From Gonocerus acuteangulatus (Eukaryota > Arthropoda > Insecta > Hemiptera > Coreidae), in contig OX328127.1 in NCBI GenBank assembly GCA_946811695.1, positions 43,689,396 through 43,753,395 on the forward strand: 64,000 nt of DNA, read 5' to 3'. Positions 54,700-64,000 of the stretch are shown here, piece after piece. The notes under the pieces were generated by a model. That model was not told where the DNA came from, searched no databases, and was given only the letters and a program-made list of their open reading frames with translations. Position 1 is the stretch's first letter. The number at the start of each line of letters is the position of its first letter. The translations under genes and the position numbers were made by a program.

Positions 54700-56468
54700 C
54701 TTTTATTTTCCATCACATCCTCTCCGTCGAGAGGATAACAGCTGGGCTAAAACCGACTCCGAAATTTCTGAATCCTTTGCATCCCACCTTTCCCAAGTAT
54801 TCCGTCCCCACGAATCCATCCAAAACCCTATCCATTCTTTAAATGTAGCAGAATTCCTTGACTCAGCCTTACCGCTTTCCCCTCCTCCTTCATCCTTTCA
54901 TCCTCAAGAAGTTTCCCTACCGGTCCACAAACTTAAAAACTGTAAGGCGCCAGGACCTGATCTTATCACCCCCTTAATCCTAAAACGCCTGCCTAAAAAA
55001 GGTATCCTATTCCTAACCTATATATATAATGCAGTCCTTAGAACAACCTACTTTCCCACCTCCTGGAAATTATCAACCATTAAAATGATCCACAAACCCA
55101 AAAAACCTGTAAATTATCCTTCGTCTTATCGCCCTATCTCCCTCCTTCCCATTATGGGAAAAATCCTCGAAAAGCTTCTCCTGAAACGTCTAATCCCCAT
55201 TCTCGAACCCTGTTTCCCTTCCCACCAATTTGGATTCCGAATATCCCATTCCACTATCCACCAATGCCACAGAATAGTTGACTCCATCTCCTCTTCCTTT
55301 GAGCAGAAGAAGTATTGCTCTGGTGTATTCCTTGACATCGCGCAAGCATTTGATCGAGTATGGCACCAGGGCTTGCTTTTCAAACTCAAAAAAATCCTCC
55401 CCTCGACCTATTACCTAATAATAAATTCCTATCTTTCCAACAGATCTTTCAACGTATCGTTCGGATCATCTCTGTCTTCCTTCTTTCCTGAGCTTGCTGG
55501 TGTTCCACAAGGCGGCATCCTAAGTCCTATCTTATTCCTTGTGTACTCTGCTGACATGCCCATCCACCATTCCACAACCCTCTTTACTTTTGCTGACGAT
55601 ACAGCCATCCTCTCATCCAATTCAGATCCTATACAAGCGTCCAAACATCTTCAATCCCATCTCCAACTGCTTGAACCATGGTTCATAAAATGGCGGATCA
55701 AAGTCAACCCAGAAAAATCCTCGCACATCACATTCACCCTTCGAAGATCCAAATGCCCTTCCGTCAATCTTTTCCAAAGAGAAATCTGTCAAAAAACCCA
55801 AGTTACCTACCTCGGCCTTACCCTCGACAAACGACTTACCTGGAGCCAACACATACAAAAGAAAAGACAGGAAACAAACAGACGTTTTAAACTACTAACC
55901 AGACTACTAGACTCTCGCTCCAAACTATCTTTACAGAACAAGAGACTGTTATATACTGCAATACTCCAACCCTCCTGGACGTATGGCTTGGAAGTTTGGG
56001 GGTGTGCCAAGCGATCCAATATCCTCAGAATCCAATCCCTCCAATCCAAAATACTCCGAAAAATAGTTAATGCTCCCTTCTATGTCTCCAACCTCACTAT
56101 CCACAATGACCTAGAAATCCCCTTTGTCCAAACCTTGTCCCAAACCCGATACCTGAACTTCCACTCCCGTTTGCCTGGTCACTACAATCCCCTAATCAAT
56201 AAGTTATCCTCATCCACCATTCCCGGTAACCCTCTCCGTCGCCTTAAGCGCAAATGGCCAAGAGATCAATTGTAGAATGTAAATATTATAATGTAAATAT
56301 TGTAAATAGTCTCACTTAAACAAGTAGCAATCTGTTAACACTTCACGCTAATAGGTTTTGGCCAATGGGCTTTTTTCCCTATAAATCAATCATGACATTA
56401 TACATATACAAAAGAATTATAAAAAATACTGTATGTATTGTATAATTTACAAATAAAGATATATATTA

Positions 56469-56512
<44 letters not shown>
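54700..56512 (+). mobile_element. 5'-truncated Jockey-like LINE with poly(A) tail
   Basis: The element begins within ORF2 near 54700, continues through an intact reverse transcriptase frame to 56275, has a 3' UTR with an AATAAAG signal near 56451, and ends in about 43 A at 56470-56512. The 5' truncation with A tail is the typical product of target-primed reverse transcription. The endonuclease region and ORF1 are absent. Confidence 0.88.
54711..56275 (+). CDS. Jockey-type reverse transcriptase (N-terminally truncated ORF2)
   Basis: About 520 codons remain open. Motifs in order: KNCKAPGPDLITPLILK, YRPISLLPIMGKILEKL, QFGFRISHSTIHQ, FLDIAQAFDRVWH (motif A with first catalytic Asp), GVPQGGILSPILF (motif B), FTFADDTAILSS (motif C, catalytic DD), YLGLTLDKRLTW (motif E), then a C-terminal region with LRRLKRKWPRDQL. 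This is the Jockey clade signature, without an RNase H domain. The apparent ATG at 54635 belongs to unrelated flanking sequence; homology starts around the HPLRREDNSW segment. The reverse transcriptase residues are intact, but without endonuclease or ORF1 the copy is not autonomous. Confidence 0.9.
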
Positions 56513-56513
<1 letters not shown>

Positions 56514-57336
56514 TTTATTTGTACAATATGGTTAGTCTGTGTATTATTATCTGCATGCAAGTAGATATGTATACCTACATACAATAATATTTCACATAAA
56601 TTGTATATTGTACATCAGAAAATATTTATTAGAAATCAAATATGTTTGGGCTACTGTGCCTATTTAATATGACACTATAAAACTTGAAAATCTCTTCATC
56701 GCGGGTACGAAAATTCAATACATAAATGTATTTATTCTAATTTTTCCCCTATTGAGAGCCATTTTCTTTTTTAAGGTGCCCTAATCACGACTGGAATAAA
56801 CCTTATATGGGAAAACTCTAAAAAGGAGTTATTTTCCTAGTCTTTTTTGTATCAACCTCTATTTGTCGCAATTTGCTGATGCATTCCTCCGGAGAGTGGT
56901 GTATTCTGAATAATACCACATTGTAACTATAGGTTGAGGATAGGACCGGTTAGGTTCCGGAAGGCTCCTTTGATCGTATCGTTGGGAGTATTTTCTAGGT
57001 ATTTCGCCGGCACAAAATGCCATTCCTCTGTTCCTTGTGTGAAGGCATCCATTGGGACGTGCCGCAGCGATCTCAATCGGGTCTCATCCACTTTCTCCTC
57101 ACTCCCAGGATGGAAAGGAATTGCACAAGTCCTAATACTTCATAGTCGGGGCTTTCCTTACATTCTTTAAAGGTAATATATTTCATATGCATTTGCCCTA
57201 CTCATCAACGTAGTTAAACTATGGATTTATATAATTTTCGTTTTGTTTTTTTGTTGTTTTTTTTTAGCATAAATATGGTTTAGCGGTGACTAAACTGAAA
57301 AAAACGTTACACAAAAACACTAATATCTTCTAGTGT
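56513..57336. other. No gene supported
   Basis: AT-rich sequence downstream of the LINE tail. Nothing recognised. Confidence 0.4.
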
Positions 57337-57590
57337 CTTCATTCACGGGTTGGATTCGGCCTCCCTGACCGGCCCTTGGCCAACCCATCCTTTAATTAAT
57401 TAATTAATGGGTACCTGGGTGCTAATTACCATAGCAGTCAAAGCAGCTAAGGGAAAAATCAGGCGGCCGGAGGATAGTACTGACCACACTATCTCCCTAG
57501 TGTGCCCTATGGTCATGAATCAGATACCTCTAGAGTATCTTCCCTCAGGGCCCTCGATGCGTGTTACGGGACTGATTTCTGTTTATTAAA
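57337..57590 (+). repeat. SINE body, second family
   Basis: GGGTTGGATTCGGCCTCCCT, TTTAATTAATTAATTAATGG, AGGCGGCCGG, and ATGGTCATGAATCAGATACC match, in order, the body of the SINE at 36226-36500. The tRNA head is missing. Confidence 0.78.
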
Positions 57591-57960
57591 TTACGTGTAA
57601 ATAATACACGAACTTGAAATTCAACATAAAATAATATTTAATTTTTCATCTAACTTAATAACAGTACTAATATCGCTGAAATTTAACATTCAAATCCCGA
57701 GTACATATTCATATGGAAAGAATTTAAAATTCTCAGAGGGAATTTTAACAACTTCTGTTTCGAGAGGTGCTATAGAAATATTTACACAAAGTCACTTTGG
57801 GGTCAATCGACTACATTTGTTTGGGCGTTATTTATTTCTAGGCGGCAAACAATTAAATGGCTTTTTCTTGTAAAATGTCAAATATCAATTCGTGAGACCA
57901 CACAATTAGGACGTTACTGTCCTCGGGATGAATTAAAAAAATGCAAGGTACATGAGTTAC

Positions 57961-57966
57961 TTTATT
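57961..57966 (-). promoter_or_regulatory. Polyadenylation signal of the Lmx1-type gene (candidate)
   Basis: The minus strand reads AATAAA 147 bases past the stop codon at 58114, a plausible distance for a short 3' UTR. Others further downstream could also be used. Confidence 0.45.
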
Positions 57967-58113
57967 ATGATTCGATATGAATTATTACACTTGTCAATAT
58001 TTAAAACAACACCGACATACAAATGTATATTTGACAAAACTCGCAGGCAGGACGAAGGACGCATCACATAAAGATGAGGAGTTCCAAGGAACCTCGTTTT
58101 GGTCGTAGACTTT

Positions 58114-58280
58114 TTACTGCTGTTGCTCCATGAGAGAAGACTCATCCACTCCGCTGAAATAGGAAGTCTGCATGGAGTAGAGCCTGTCTATGGGGTTCAA
58201 GCCGTGCTGCAAGAAGTAAGGTTCGTAAGCAGTACCCGGGTACGTGGTGTAGCCTGGTTCACATTTACCACTTTCTGGAA
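58114..58280 (-). CDS. Lmx1: Lmx1-type LIM-homeodomain protein, last coding exon
   Basis: A 167-bp exon encoding the last 54 residues and stop. It contains NPIDRLYSMQTSYF, the motif at the C-terminus of Lmx1a/Lmx1b LIM-homeodomain transcription factors (NPIDRLYSMQxSYF). Vertebrate proteins end soon after it, whereas this one adds about 13 residues (SGVDESSLMEQQQ). The acceptor is TTTTTTTCTTCAG at 58281-58293 on the minus strand. The exon begins with two bases completing a codon, which fits the one-base overhang of the exon at 63395-63574. Lmx1 proteins specify neurons and other cell types. LIM and homeobox exons must lie to the right, outside the window. Confidence 0.88.
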
Positions 58281-60281
58281 CTGAAGAAAAAAACGTAACT
58301 TAAATATTTGGTGTAGTGACTGAGGTGAAGATAAAGATGTGATACAATGTCTCTGATATAATAAAGTAGTTAAAGTTAACTACAAAGCTGCTTAAGGCTA
58401 TGATGATCGCAAAGAAAAAAAATCGGCGAAAGTCTGAAAACTTATTTATTTATTTAAATGGGCATTAGGTATCAATAATATGATGTTTGCCCCAATTTCT
58501 GAGTTGAGCTAGAGCCATAATATCAGGGAAACCCCAAAATGCTCGGGATGTTTACCTTTTTTCTAAAATCTCCCTGAAATTTAATCGAATAGTTAATTGT
58601 CACCAAACATTTAGATCATGAAATTTGGCGTCGATAGATTACCAACTTTTCAAATGTTTCGACCTAGTTTTTATTTTATTTTTTAATAAAACTTAACACC
58701 GCATTATTTCCACTTTTGCGTAAATTGAGATTTTGTTTTCAGTCAATAAATTAAAAATAAAGCAAAACAATAAATATCTCATTAGTCCATGGATTTTGAG
58801 TACTTTTACTGAAAGGCTAAACTATTTCCTTTCCAGCTAAGAAAGTAAATTAGATTAAAATTTTGAAAATAAATTGGTTCAACAAGAACCGTTCCTATAT
58901 AGGGCACGAAACGTTAAATGGCGCGGAAGACACTGAATACAACAAAGAATAAAAAATTCTATGAAATAAAATAATAAAAAATCATCTGATGAGGGGCAAA
59001 GGTGGAATGCATTAAATCAGGGTCTTAGTGATTACAAGGGCTCACGGATGCATGAATGTAAAAATATTTAAATTGAATTCATAAGGGAACGGGAGGGATG
59101 AAGAGGGAGGTTAGATGTACAGGGAGGAGGGAGTTGGAGTAGATTGATTTTCGGTTGCGTTCTGAAGGGAGGATCTTGAGGGACAGGAACGACAATGGCG
59201 ATAGAGAAATGTTTCCTCTGACATCCATTGTCTACAAGGGCTTTGTTTCTGATCGCTCAAGCTGTTATTAATCTTGGGTCAGCGGTCACTTCGCCACCTG
59301 TCTCCTAACAATAGGTGGCAACCTACGCAAGGCTCAGGGAGTGATATATTGCGTGTTGACGGAATATCACATGTTTAGAAAGTTTTACTGTAGTGTAACT
59401 TTAGAGGAATTAGGGAAAGGGCTTTTCTTATTGCGCTCCCTCGCATTTCTACAGCTATCAATCTCATGACGGACAACGTGGGTCAGAAGCAAGAGAGGTA
59501 GCCGGCAAACTGTAAAACTGATGGAAGTCTCCTTTCAATATAATATACTTAAAAATCTCACTTGCTGGAACTCCCTCAACCCTACTCTTTTACAAAACGT
59601 CCTAATCCCTAGTGTGATTTGAAAAGCTTGGGATACAAACATATCGCACTAGTATTTCTAAAGTGACACAACTCAAAATAAAACTCAACTGAAAATGTGT
59701 CACTCTTACGTATGTTTATGTAGTGGCCTTAGGATTAAGACAGAAAGGATGGCACGAGTGCCCTGTGGTTTACAAGCACTGAAGCTAGGTACATACAGTT
59801 TTTCTGGTTGATAACGAGATATTGACCATGCCTTTCATAGTCATAACTATGAAGGTGTGAATAAAACCGATTTATGAGTTGTGTCACTTTAGAAATAATA
59901 TAACATTTTGCTTTCAAAGGTTTGGCTATTTTTGTGGAAAACTACCATTGATAAAATAATTTTACTTTTAAAACATGTAAGCACTTACTCCAATGGCATC
60001 TCGAAGAAATCTAAAATTAGATTGCATACGCTTATGCTAACGGATGTGTATAGGACAGTTGCAAACATTAAGCGGAAATTACTCATTTTACGTACTAACG
60101 AATACATTTTAATGCTCCTAGCAATTAATAAATTAACGAAAAACGGTCAAAGGAACGAAATCAACCTCTTTCAAAATTGTATGTTCTGATTTCTCCGACC
60201 GATATCCCGCTATCCATTACTTTAGGTTTACTAATAATGTAGAACATTTTCTACGTTTTTAAATGTTCATCATGGCTAGAA

Positions 60282-60350
60282 AAGGGTGGTAACCTACAGA
60301 TAACCCGTCCTATAATTCGTAGTTAATAATAAATGGACGTTAAAATTTAA
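60282..60350 (+). repeat. SINE body/tail fragment
   Basis: AAAAGGGTGGTAACCTACAG...TTAATAATAAATGGACGTTA matches the 3' half of the SINE at 20440-20655 in the opposite orientation. Confidence 0.7.
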
Positions 60351-60849
60351 ATAAATAAATAATTGTTCACCTTCCACTAAGACCGATTTTGTAATTGATT
60401 TCGACATAAACACTAAACATATATTTCTTAGTTTACGTACGTAAACATTTTAAAGTCGATCCGTCTTTTGGGGGTAGCCAAAACGGAAATTTTAATGATC
60501 CCAACGATTTTTTAATGAGGAAGCCTATAGAGTCAAACCCGTAAGCGCTATGATTTTTTTCGCGGGAATTTTACCGCAACATTGGCTAGTAATTTGCAGG
60601 GACCGAAACTGTTAGCACACTTTTGCGAAAAAATCTTTATTACCAGTTAAATCAGAATTTTAATGATAGTTTTCAAATAGTTATAAACTAAACATTTTAA
60701 AAACTTTCTTTTAATATAAATTTATTTGAACTTCTATAGGCTAGAATTTTTTATAAAAATTCTCTTGCCATTTTTAAATAAAAGTTTAGGGAATAAAAAG
60801 TATTTTAAAATTTTTAACCAAAAATTCTTATAAAAATTAAGTTTTCTTT

Positions 60850-61014
60850 TATGGCGCACAGACTTCTAGGCCATTAGCGCCGATATCGATGGTGCAGCCG
60901 AAACGTTTTTCAACGGGCCCTGAAATGAGAAACATACCTGCTGCAGGTGGGACCCGAACCCACCATCATCCGCATGAGAATCCAAGGCATTATTCACGAG
61001 ACCACGGTGAGACC
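60850..61014 (-). repeat. tRNA-derived SINE with shared 3' module
   Basis: The minus strand begins GGGTCTCACCGTGGTCTCGT with a B-box GGTTCGGGTCC and ends with GGCGCTAATGGCCTAGAAGT...GCGCCATA. Closely related to the copy at 54251-54413. Confidence 0.78.
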
Positions 61015-61039
61015 CAAAAAAATATATATCTATATATAT

Positions 61040-61770
61040 AGAAATCACGTGTATATCTGTTTGTTTGTTGGTTTGTTCCTTATACAAATCCACACCGTTA
61101 GATTTTGACCAAACTTGGAATAATGGTAGGTCTTGATAAGAGAAATCTCCTAGGCTAGGTCAAAGAAATCTACCAGCTGTCTGTCTGTATGTTTGTCCCT
61201 TATACAAATCCACTCCGTTCGTCCGATTTCGACTAAACTCGGTACACATGTAGATCTTAATCTGGGAAGTGTCGTAGCCTAAGTCAAAAACGTCTACGAG
61301 CTGTCTGTCTGTATGTTTGTCCCTTATATAAATCCACACCGTTGGTCCGATTTTGACTAAACTCGGTTCACATATAGATCTTAATCAGGGGAGTGTCGTA
61401 GGCTAAGTCAAAAACGTCTTATAGCTGTCTGTCTGTATGTTTGTCCCTTATACAAATCCACACCGTTCGTCCGATTTTGACCAAAATCGGTACACAGGCA
61501 GATCCTGATCTGGAGAGTGCCGTAGGCTAGGTCAAAAACCTCTACCAGCTGTCTGTCTGTATGGTTGTTCCCTATAAAAATCCACACCGTTCGACCGATT
61601 TTTACCTAAGTTGGAACACAGGTAGATCTTGATACGGCGATTGCCGCGGGTTCATAACAGTTACAGATTCGTGTTATTAGATTTTAATAATACTTAATTG
61701 GTTTCTAATTTATTTAGGCTTTTATATATGCAGAAAGTAGGCGTAGCATAGCACGCCGGGTAACAGCTAG
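61040..61770 (+). repeat. Five-unit tandem array with Helitron-like terminus
   Basis: Five units of about 121-125 bp, starting near 61055, 61176, 61300, 61425 and 61549, each with TGTCTGTATGTTTGTCCCTT and TCCACACCGTTCGTCCGATT. After the array the sequence GGCGTAGCATAGCACGCC can form a hairpin (GGCGT/ACGCC), followed 9 bases later by CTAG at 61767-61770 and then T. Hairpin plus CTRR before T is the 3' end layout of Helitrons. No helicase is present. Confidence 0.65.
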
Positions 61771-63394
61771 TTATAACTAAAATGTGTTATATGACTGCCA
61801 AGGTTGAGTTACGTGCCATCTTCAGGTCTATGGGGGTTCATTATAAATGAACAAATATTATATAAAGTAACAATTTAAAAAATAATAAAATAAAATAACA
61901 GTTTTCATAAAATTTATAATAAAATAAAAATCCTTAAAACATTTTTTAATACTTTCTTTATTAAGTAAATTGTGTTGAATATACATTACTCACTAGATAT
62001 TTTTTTTTAAAAAGTCTACATTAATTTCAATTTCCATAACTCAATCATAAAAATTGAAATACAATTTAAATTTTTATTTCGTTGTATTATTATTATTTTT
62101 AATTAAAAAAAAACTTTTAATTGTCAGTAATCAGCAGTTTTGAATATGCCATAAAGGTTGATTGAATACCACGAAAAATGATTGGTATGAGTGGAAGTAG
62201 TATTTGAAAGAATAATCAAATTCCTACCAAAAAATTGAATCCTAATTTTCCATGGGGAGATTTTCGATATAGAAAACAGTACTTGAAGTGTTGCCTACCT
62301 GAATCGTTCCCTAATAAGAATCATTGTGTAGTGTTTTTCAGATTGGTTCTATTAGTCTTTCTTCTTAGCAAGGAAATCGGGGAAGATAGTCTAAACTTTA
62401 CTTCGCTCTGTTTTCGCTTATTCCCTTGTGTTCGGTCGCCATCTTCCTTTAGATTACTGTTAAGTGATGATGCAAGAGAAAGGCCAGTAAGCATATTTTA
62501 GAACAATAGGTTAGCGTCAACTGAAATGGTTTGTGTACCTATGAGCTACAGACGGAAATCTAACTGGTTACTGGAAGCAAGACCAATCGGAATGTGGCCT
62601 GCCTGCATGCTGGCCGACGTTGATGGACCTTATTTTCATTGAAGCACTCGCGTGATCCAGTGTTAGTGAAATATTGAGAACGAGTAAGAAAACCAATGGC
62701 AGGAATAAATGGGCAAAATGAGTTCTTAGTGTCCCTCCGCGCTGAAGATATTAAAAATGAACAAGAAATTCCGTGGTTGACAACATTAGTATGGTTTTCC
62801 CCTATATAAAGAGGAATAATGGGCTAAATTTTACCTGGTGTTTCTTGTAGTGGGATATTCCTCGCTGTTTGACCAACATGTTTCCGAAGAAAGAATAAGA
62901 ACAAGAGGTACTCTTTCGAAGATGAGTTCGCGCGAGGTCATTAAAATATCAGGACCTTGGAAGAGAAAGAGCGAATCTGAGAAATCGACTTTTTTTTTTT
63001 TTTTCTGAACCAGAAAGATGTTTGGTTCCTTAGGTTCGCCTTTAGTTCTCTCACAGTTTCATATTAAGTTGAATAGGATCGTCATCTATGAAAAATTCAA
63101 TGTCGATTTCAAGGACGAATCCCGGGTCTGAAACTCCCCTCCAAGCATATTGTTACCCATAAATCACTTACATAAAAATTATAATTAAAACATTGACTTT
63201 CAATTACATTGTTTTTTTTAATCAGGTTTATGAATCGGTATTCCATAAAGTAAACTTTCGCCTTTGCTATCCTGAAGCACTTCTAGAACTTGGACTACGA
63301 TTTCCCAACATTCGGAATTCGTGATTCGCCCTTTCTCTCCCAAGGTCCTGATATTCCCTTTCCAGGGAAAGTGGGAAAAAGGAATTAATCTTAC

Positions 63395-63574
63395 CAGGAT
63401 GTGCGATGTAGTGGGATATTCCCTGCTGGTCGGCCATCATATTCCTATAGAAGGCTGTATCATCCTTCTCGTTTTCTTCCTTCACTCTGCTGTAGTCGGT
63501 GGCTATCCCTTCTGTGTCGCTACAGCTGTCTCCACCCATGTAGCCACCTCCACTACCCCCTCCACCTTGCGAAC
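63395..63574 (-). CDS. Lmx1: Lmx1-type LIM-homeodomain protein, penultimate coding exon
   Basis: A 180-bp exon. It encodes a glycine/serine-rich start followed by GDSCSDTEGIATDYSRVKEE and NMMADQQGISHYIAHP, probably part of the region between homeodomain and C-terminus. The acceptor is a pyrimidine-rich tract ending in AG at 63575-63576. The donor is CTG|GTAAGA at 63395/63394. It starts with two bases of a split codon and ends with one, and that phase matches the next exon (58114-58280). I assign it to Lmx1 mainly because it joins that exon in phase; this region itself is poorly conserved. Confidence 0.75.
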
Positions 63575-64000
63575 CTCAAAAAGTAAAGAAAGCAATCGTT
63601 ATTAAATTAAAATTAGTTTTATTTGATATAAATATTAAATATTATGCTAATTTATTTATTGGGTTTGTGTCTAATAAATTGGACCATTAAAAAATTCGTA
63701 TGGAAAAAAATTATTCTGAGTAATACCACTCCTGGTCCATTTCCGACCAATCTGTTTCTCCAGTTAATTGATAGGAAGGACATAAGCTGAAAATGGACCG
63801 AAAGAAGACTGGATGAAAGTTGAAAGAGAACAGGAATTTTACCGGAAGTGTGCAGGGGGCTAACCGGACGTTTAGAGCAGCTGGAAGGAAAAAGCAAACA
63901 GAAACGATGATGTTCCACGTCTGATGAATTTTGGTTGTAAAAACAAGGCAGAAAATGAGAGGGAGGATTCATTATTATTATTTTTTGTCCAATTAATTTA
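63575..64000. other. Intron of the Lmx1-type gene; nothing else recognised
   Basis: The sequence upstream of the penultimate exon on the minus strand. No homeobox or LIM coding is present before the window edge. Confidence 0.5.

Larger units (their letters stand above)
58281..63394 (-). other. Final intron of the Lmx1-type gene
   Basis: A 5.1-kb intron bounded by GTAAGA (donor, from 63394) and TTCTTCAG (acceptor). It holds a SINE tail (60282-60350), a SINE (60850-61014), a tandem array (61040-61770) and mostly AT-rich sequence. Paired ACAATGG/CCATTGT motifs near 59193 and 59227 could be SOX sites in an intronic enhancer, but this is only a motif match. Confidence 0.75.

Noticed and set aside
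55126..55389. Antisense frames inside the Jockey-type reverse transcriptase
   Set aside because: They mirror the RT frame, which has clear catalytic motifs.
61040..61700. CRISPR-like array
   Set aside because: Units of about 121-125 bp are repetitive throughout without unique spacers, and the genome is eukaryotic.
61790..61840. Third hammerhead-like motif (CCTGAAGATGGCACG on the minus strand)
   Set aside because: CTGAAGA is present but the GAAA half and stem II are missing.

Overview
The window is a stretch of an AT-rich animal nuclear genome, most likely an arthropod. It contains spliced exons, poly(A)-tailed LINEs, 5S- and tRNA-derived SINEs, mariner/Tc1 relics, many long (TA)n tracts and one intact tRNA gene. 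The species cannot be named from sequence alone. It divides into a dense, virus-like gene block (1 to about 14.2 kb), a repeat-rich region (about 14.2-57.6 kb), and the 3' end of a host developmental regulator (about 58-63.6 kb).

Bases 1-14220 are most of an endogenous Polinton/Maverick-adintovirus element; its left end lies outside the window. On the minus strand are a protein-primed family B DNA polymerase (cut by the window edge), two paralogous zinc-ribbon proteins that resemble poxvirus late transcription factors, a 47-residue protein resembling the PP1-recruiting GADD34/DP71L core, a virion protein with a C-terminal parvovirus-type phospholipase A2 domain, a penton-like minor capsid protein and a BRO/KilA-type protein. 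On the plus strand are an A32/FtsK-like packaging ATPase, a DUF5679-like zinc ribbon, a chromodomain integrase, a pVI-like membrane-active protein, an adenovirus-type maturation protease, a coiled-coil protein, a 23-residue-repeat protein, the double-jelly-roll major capsid protein and a small possibly OB-fold protein. Replication, integration, assembly, packaging and maturation functions are therefore all present. Nearly every frame is open, so the insertion is young or recently active. The lesions I see are a frame break at an A11 run between the pVI-like and protease parts, and a decayed stretch at 13.2-13.8 kb. Many genes start inside a TAATAAATGG box, and the upstream halves of these boxes fall into two classes that roughly separate replication/regulatory genes from structural genes.

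From about 14.2 to 57.6 kb no host protein gene is convincing. The region is nested repeats. It holds LINE relics including a 5'-truncated Jockey-like element with an intact reverse transcriptase frame (54.7-56.5 kb), a dead mariner transposase (30.8-31.3 kb), MITEs and large palindromes, hammerhead-like motifs of Penelope type, modular SINEs, and a Tc1-like element with about 600-bp inverted repeats at 42.5-48.8 kb. That Tc1-like element sits in a (TA)n tract of an unclassified repeat (family X) and was itself invaded by two more family X copies. A tRNA-Thr(UGU) gene lies at 50.6 kb.

Bases 58114-63574 carry the last two coding exons, on the minus strand, of a LIM-homeodomain gene of the Lmx1 type. 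Their splice phases agree and the protein ends in the Lmx1-diagnostic C-terminal motif. The 5.1-kb intron between them carries SINEs and a five-unit tandem array that ends like a Helitron. The homeobox exons lie beyond the right edge.
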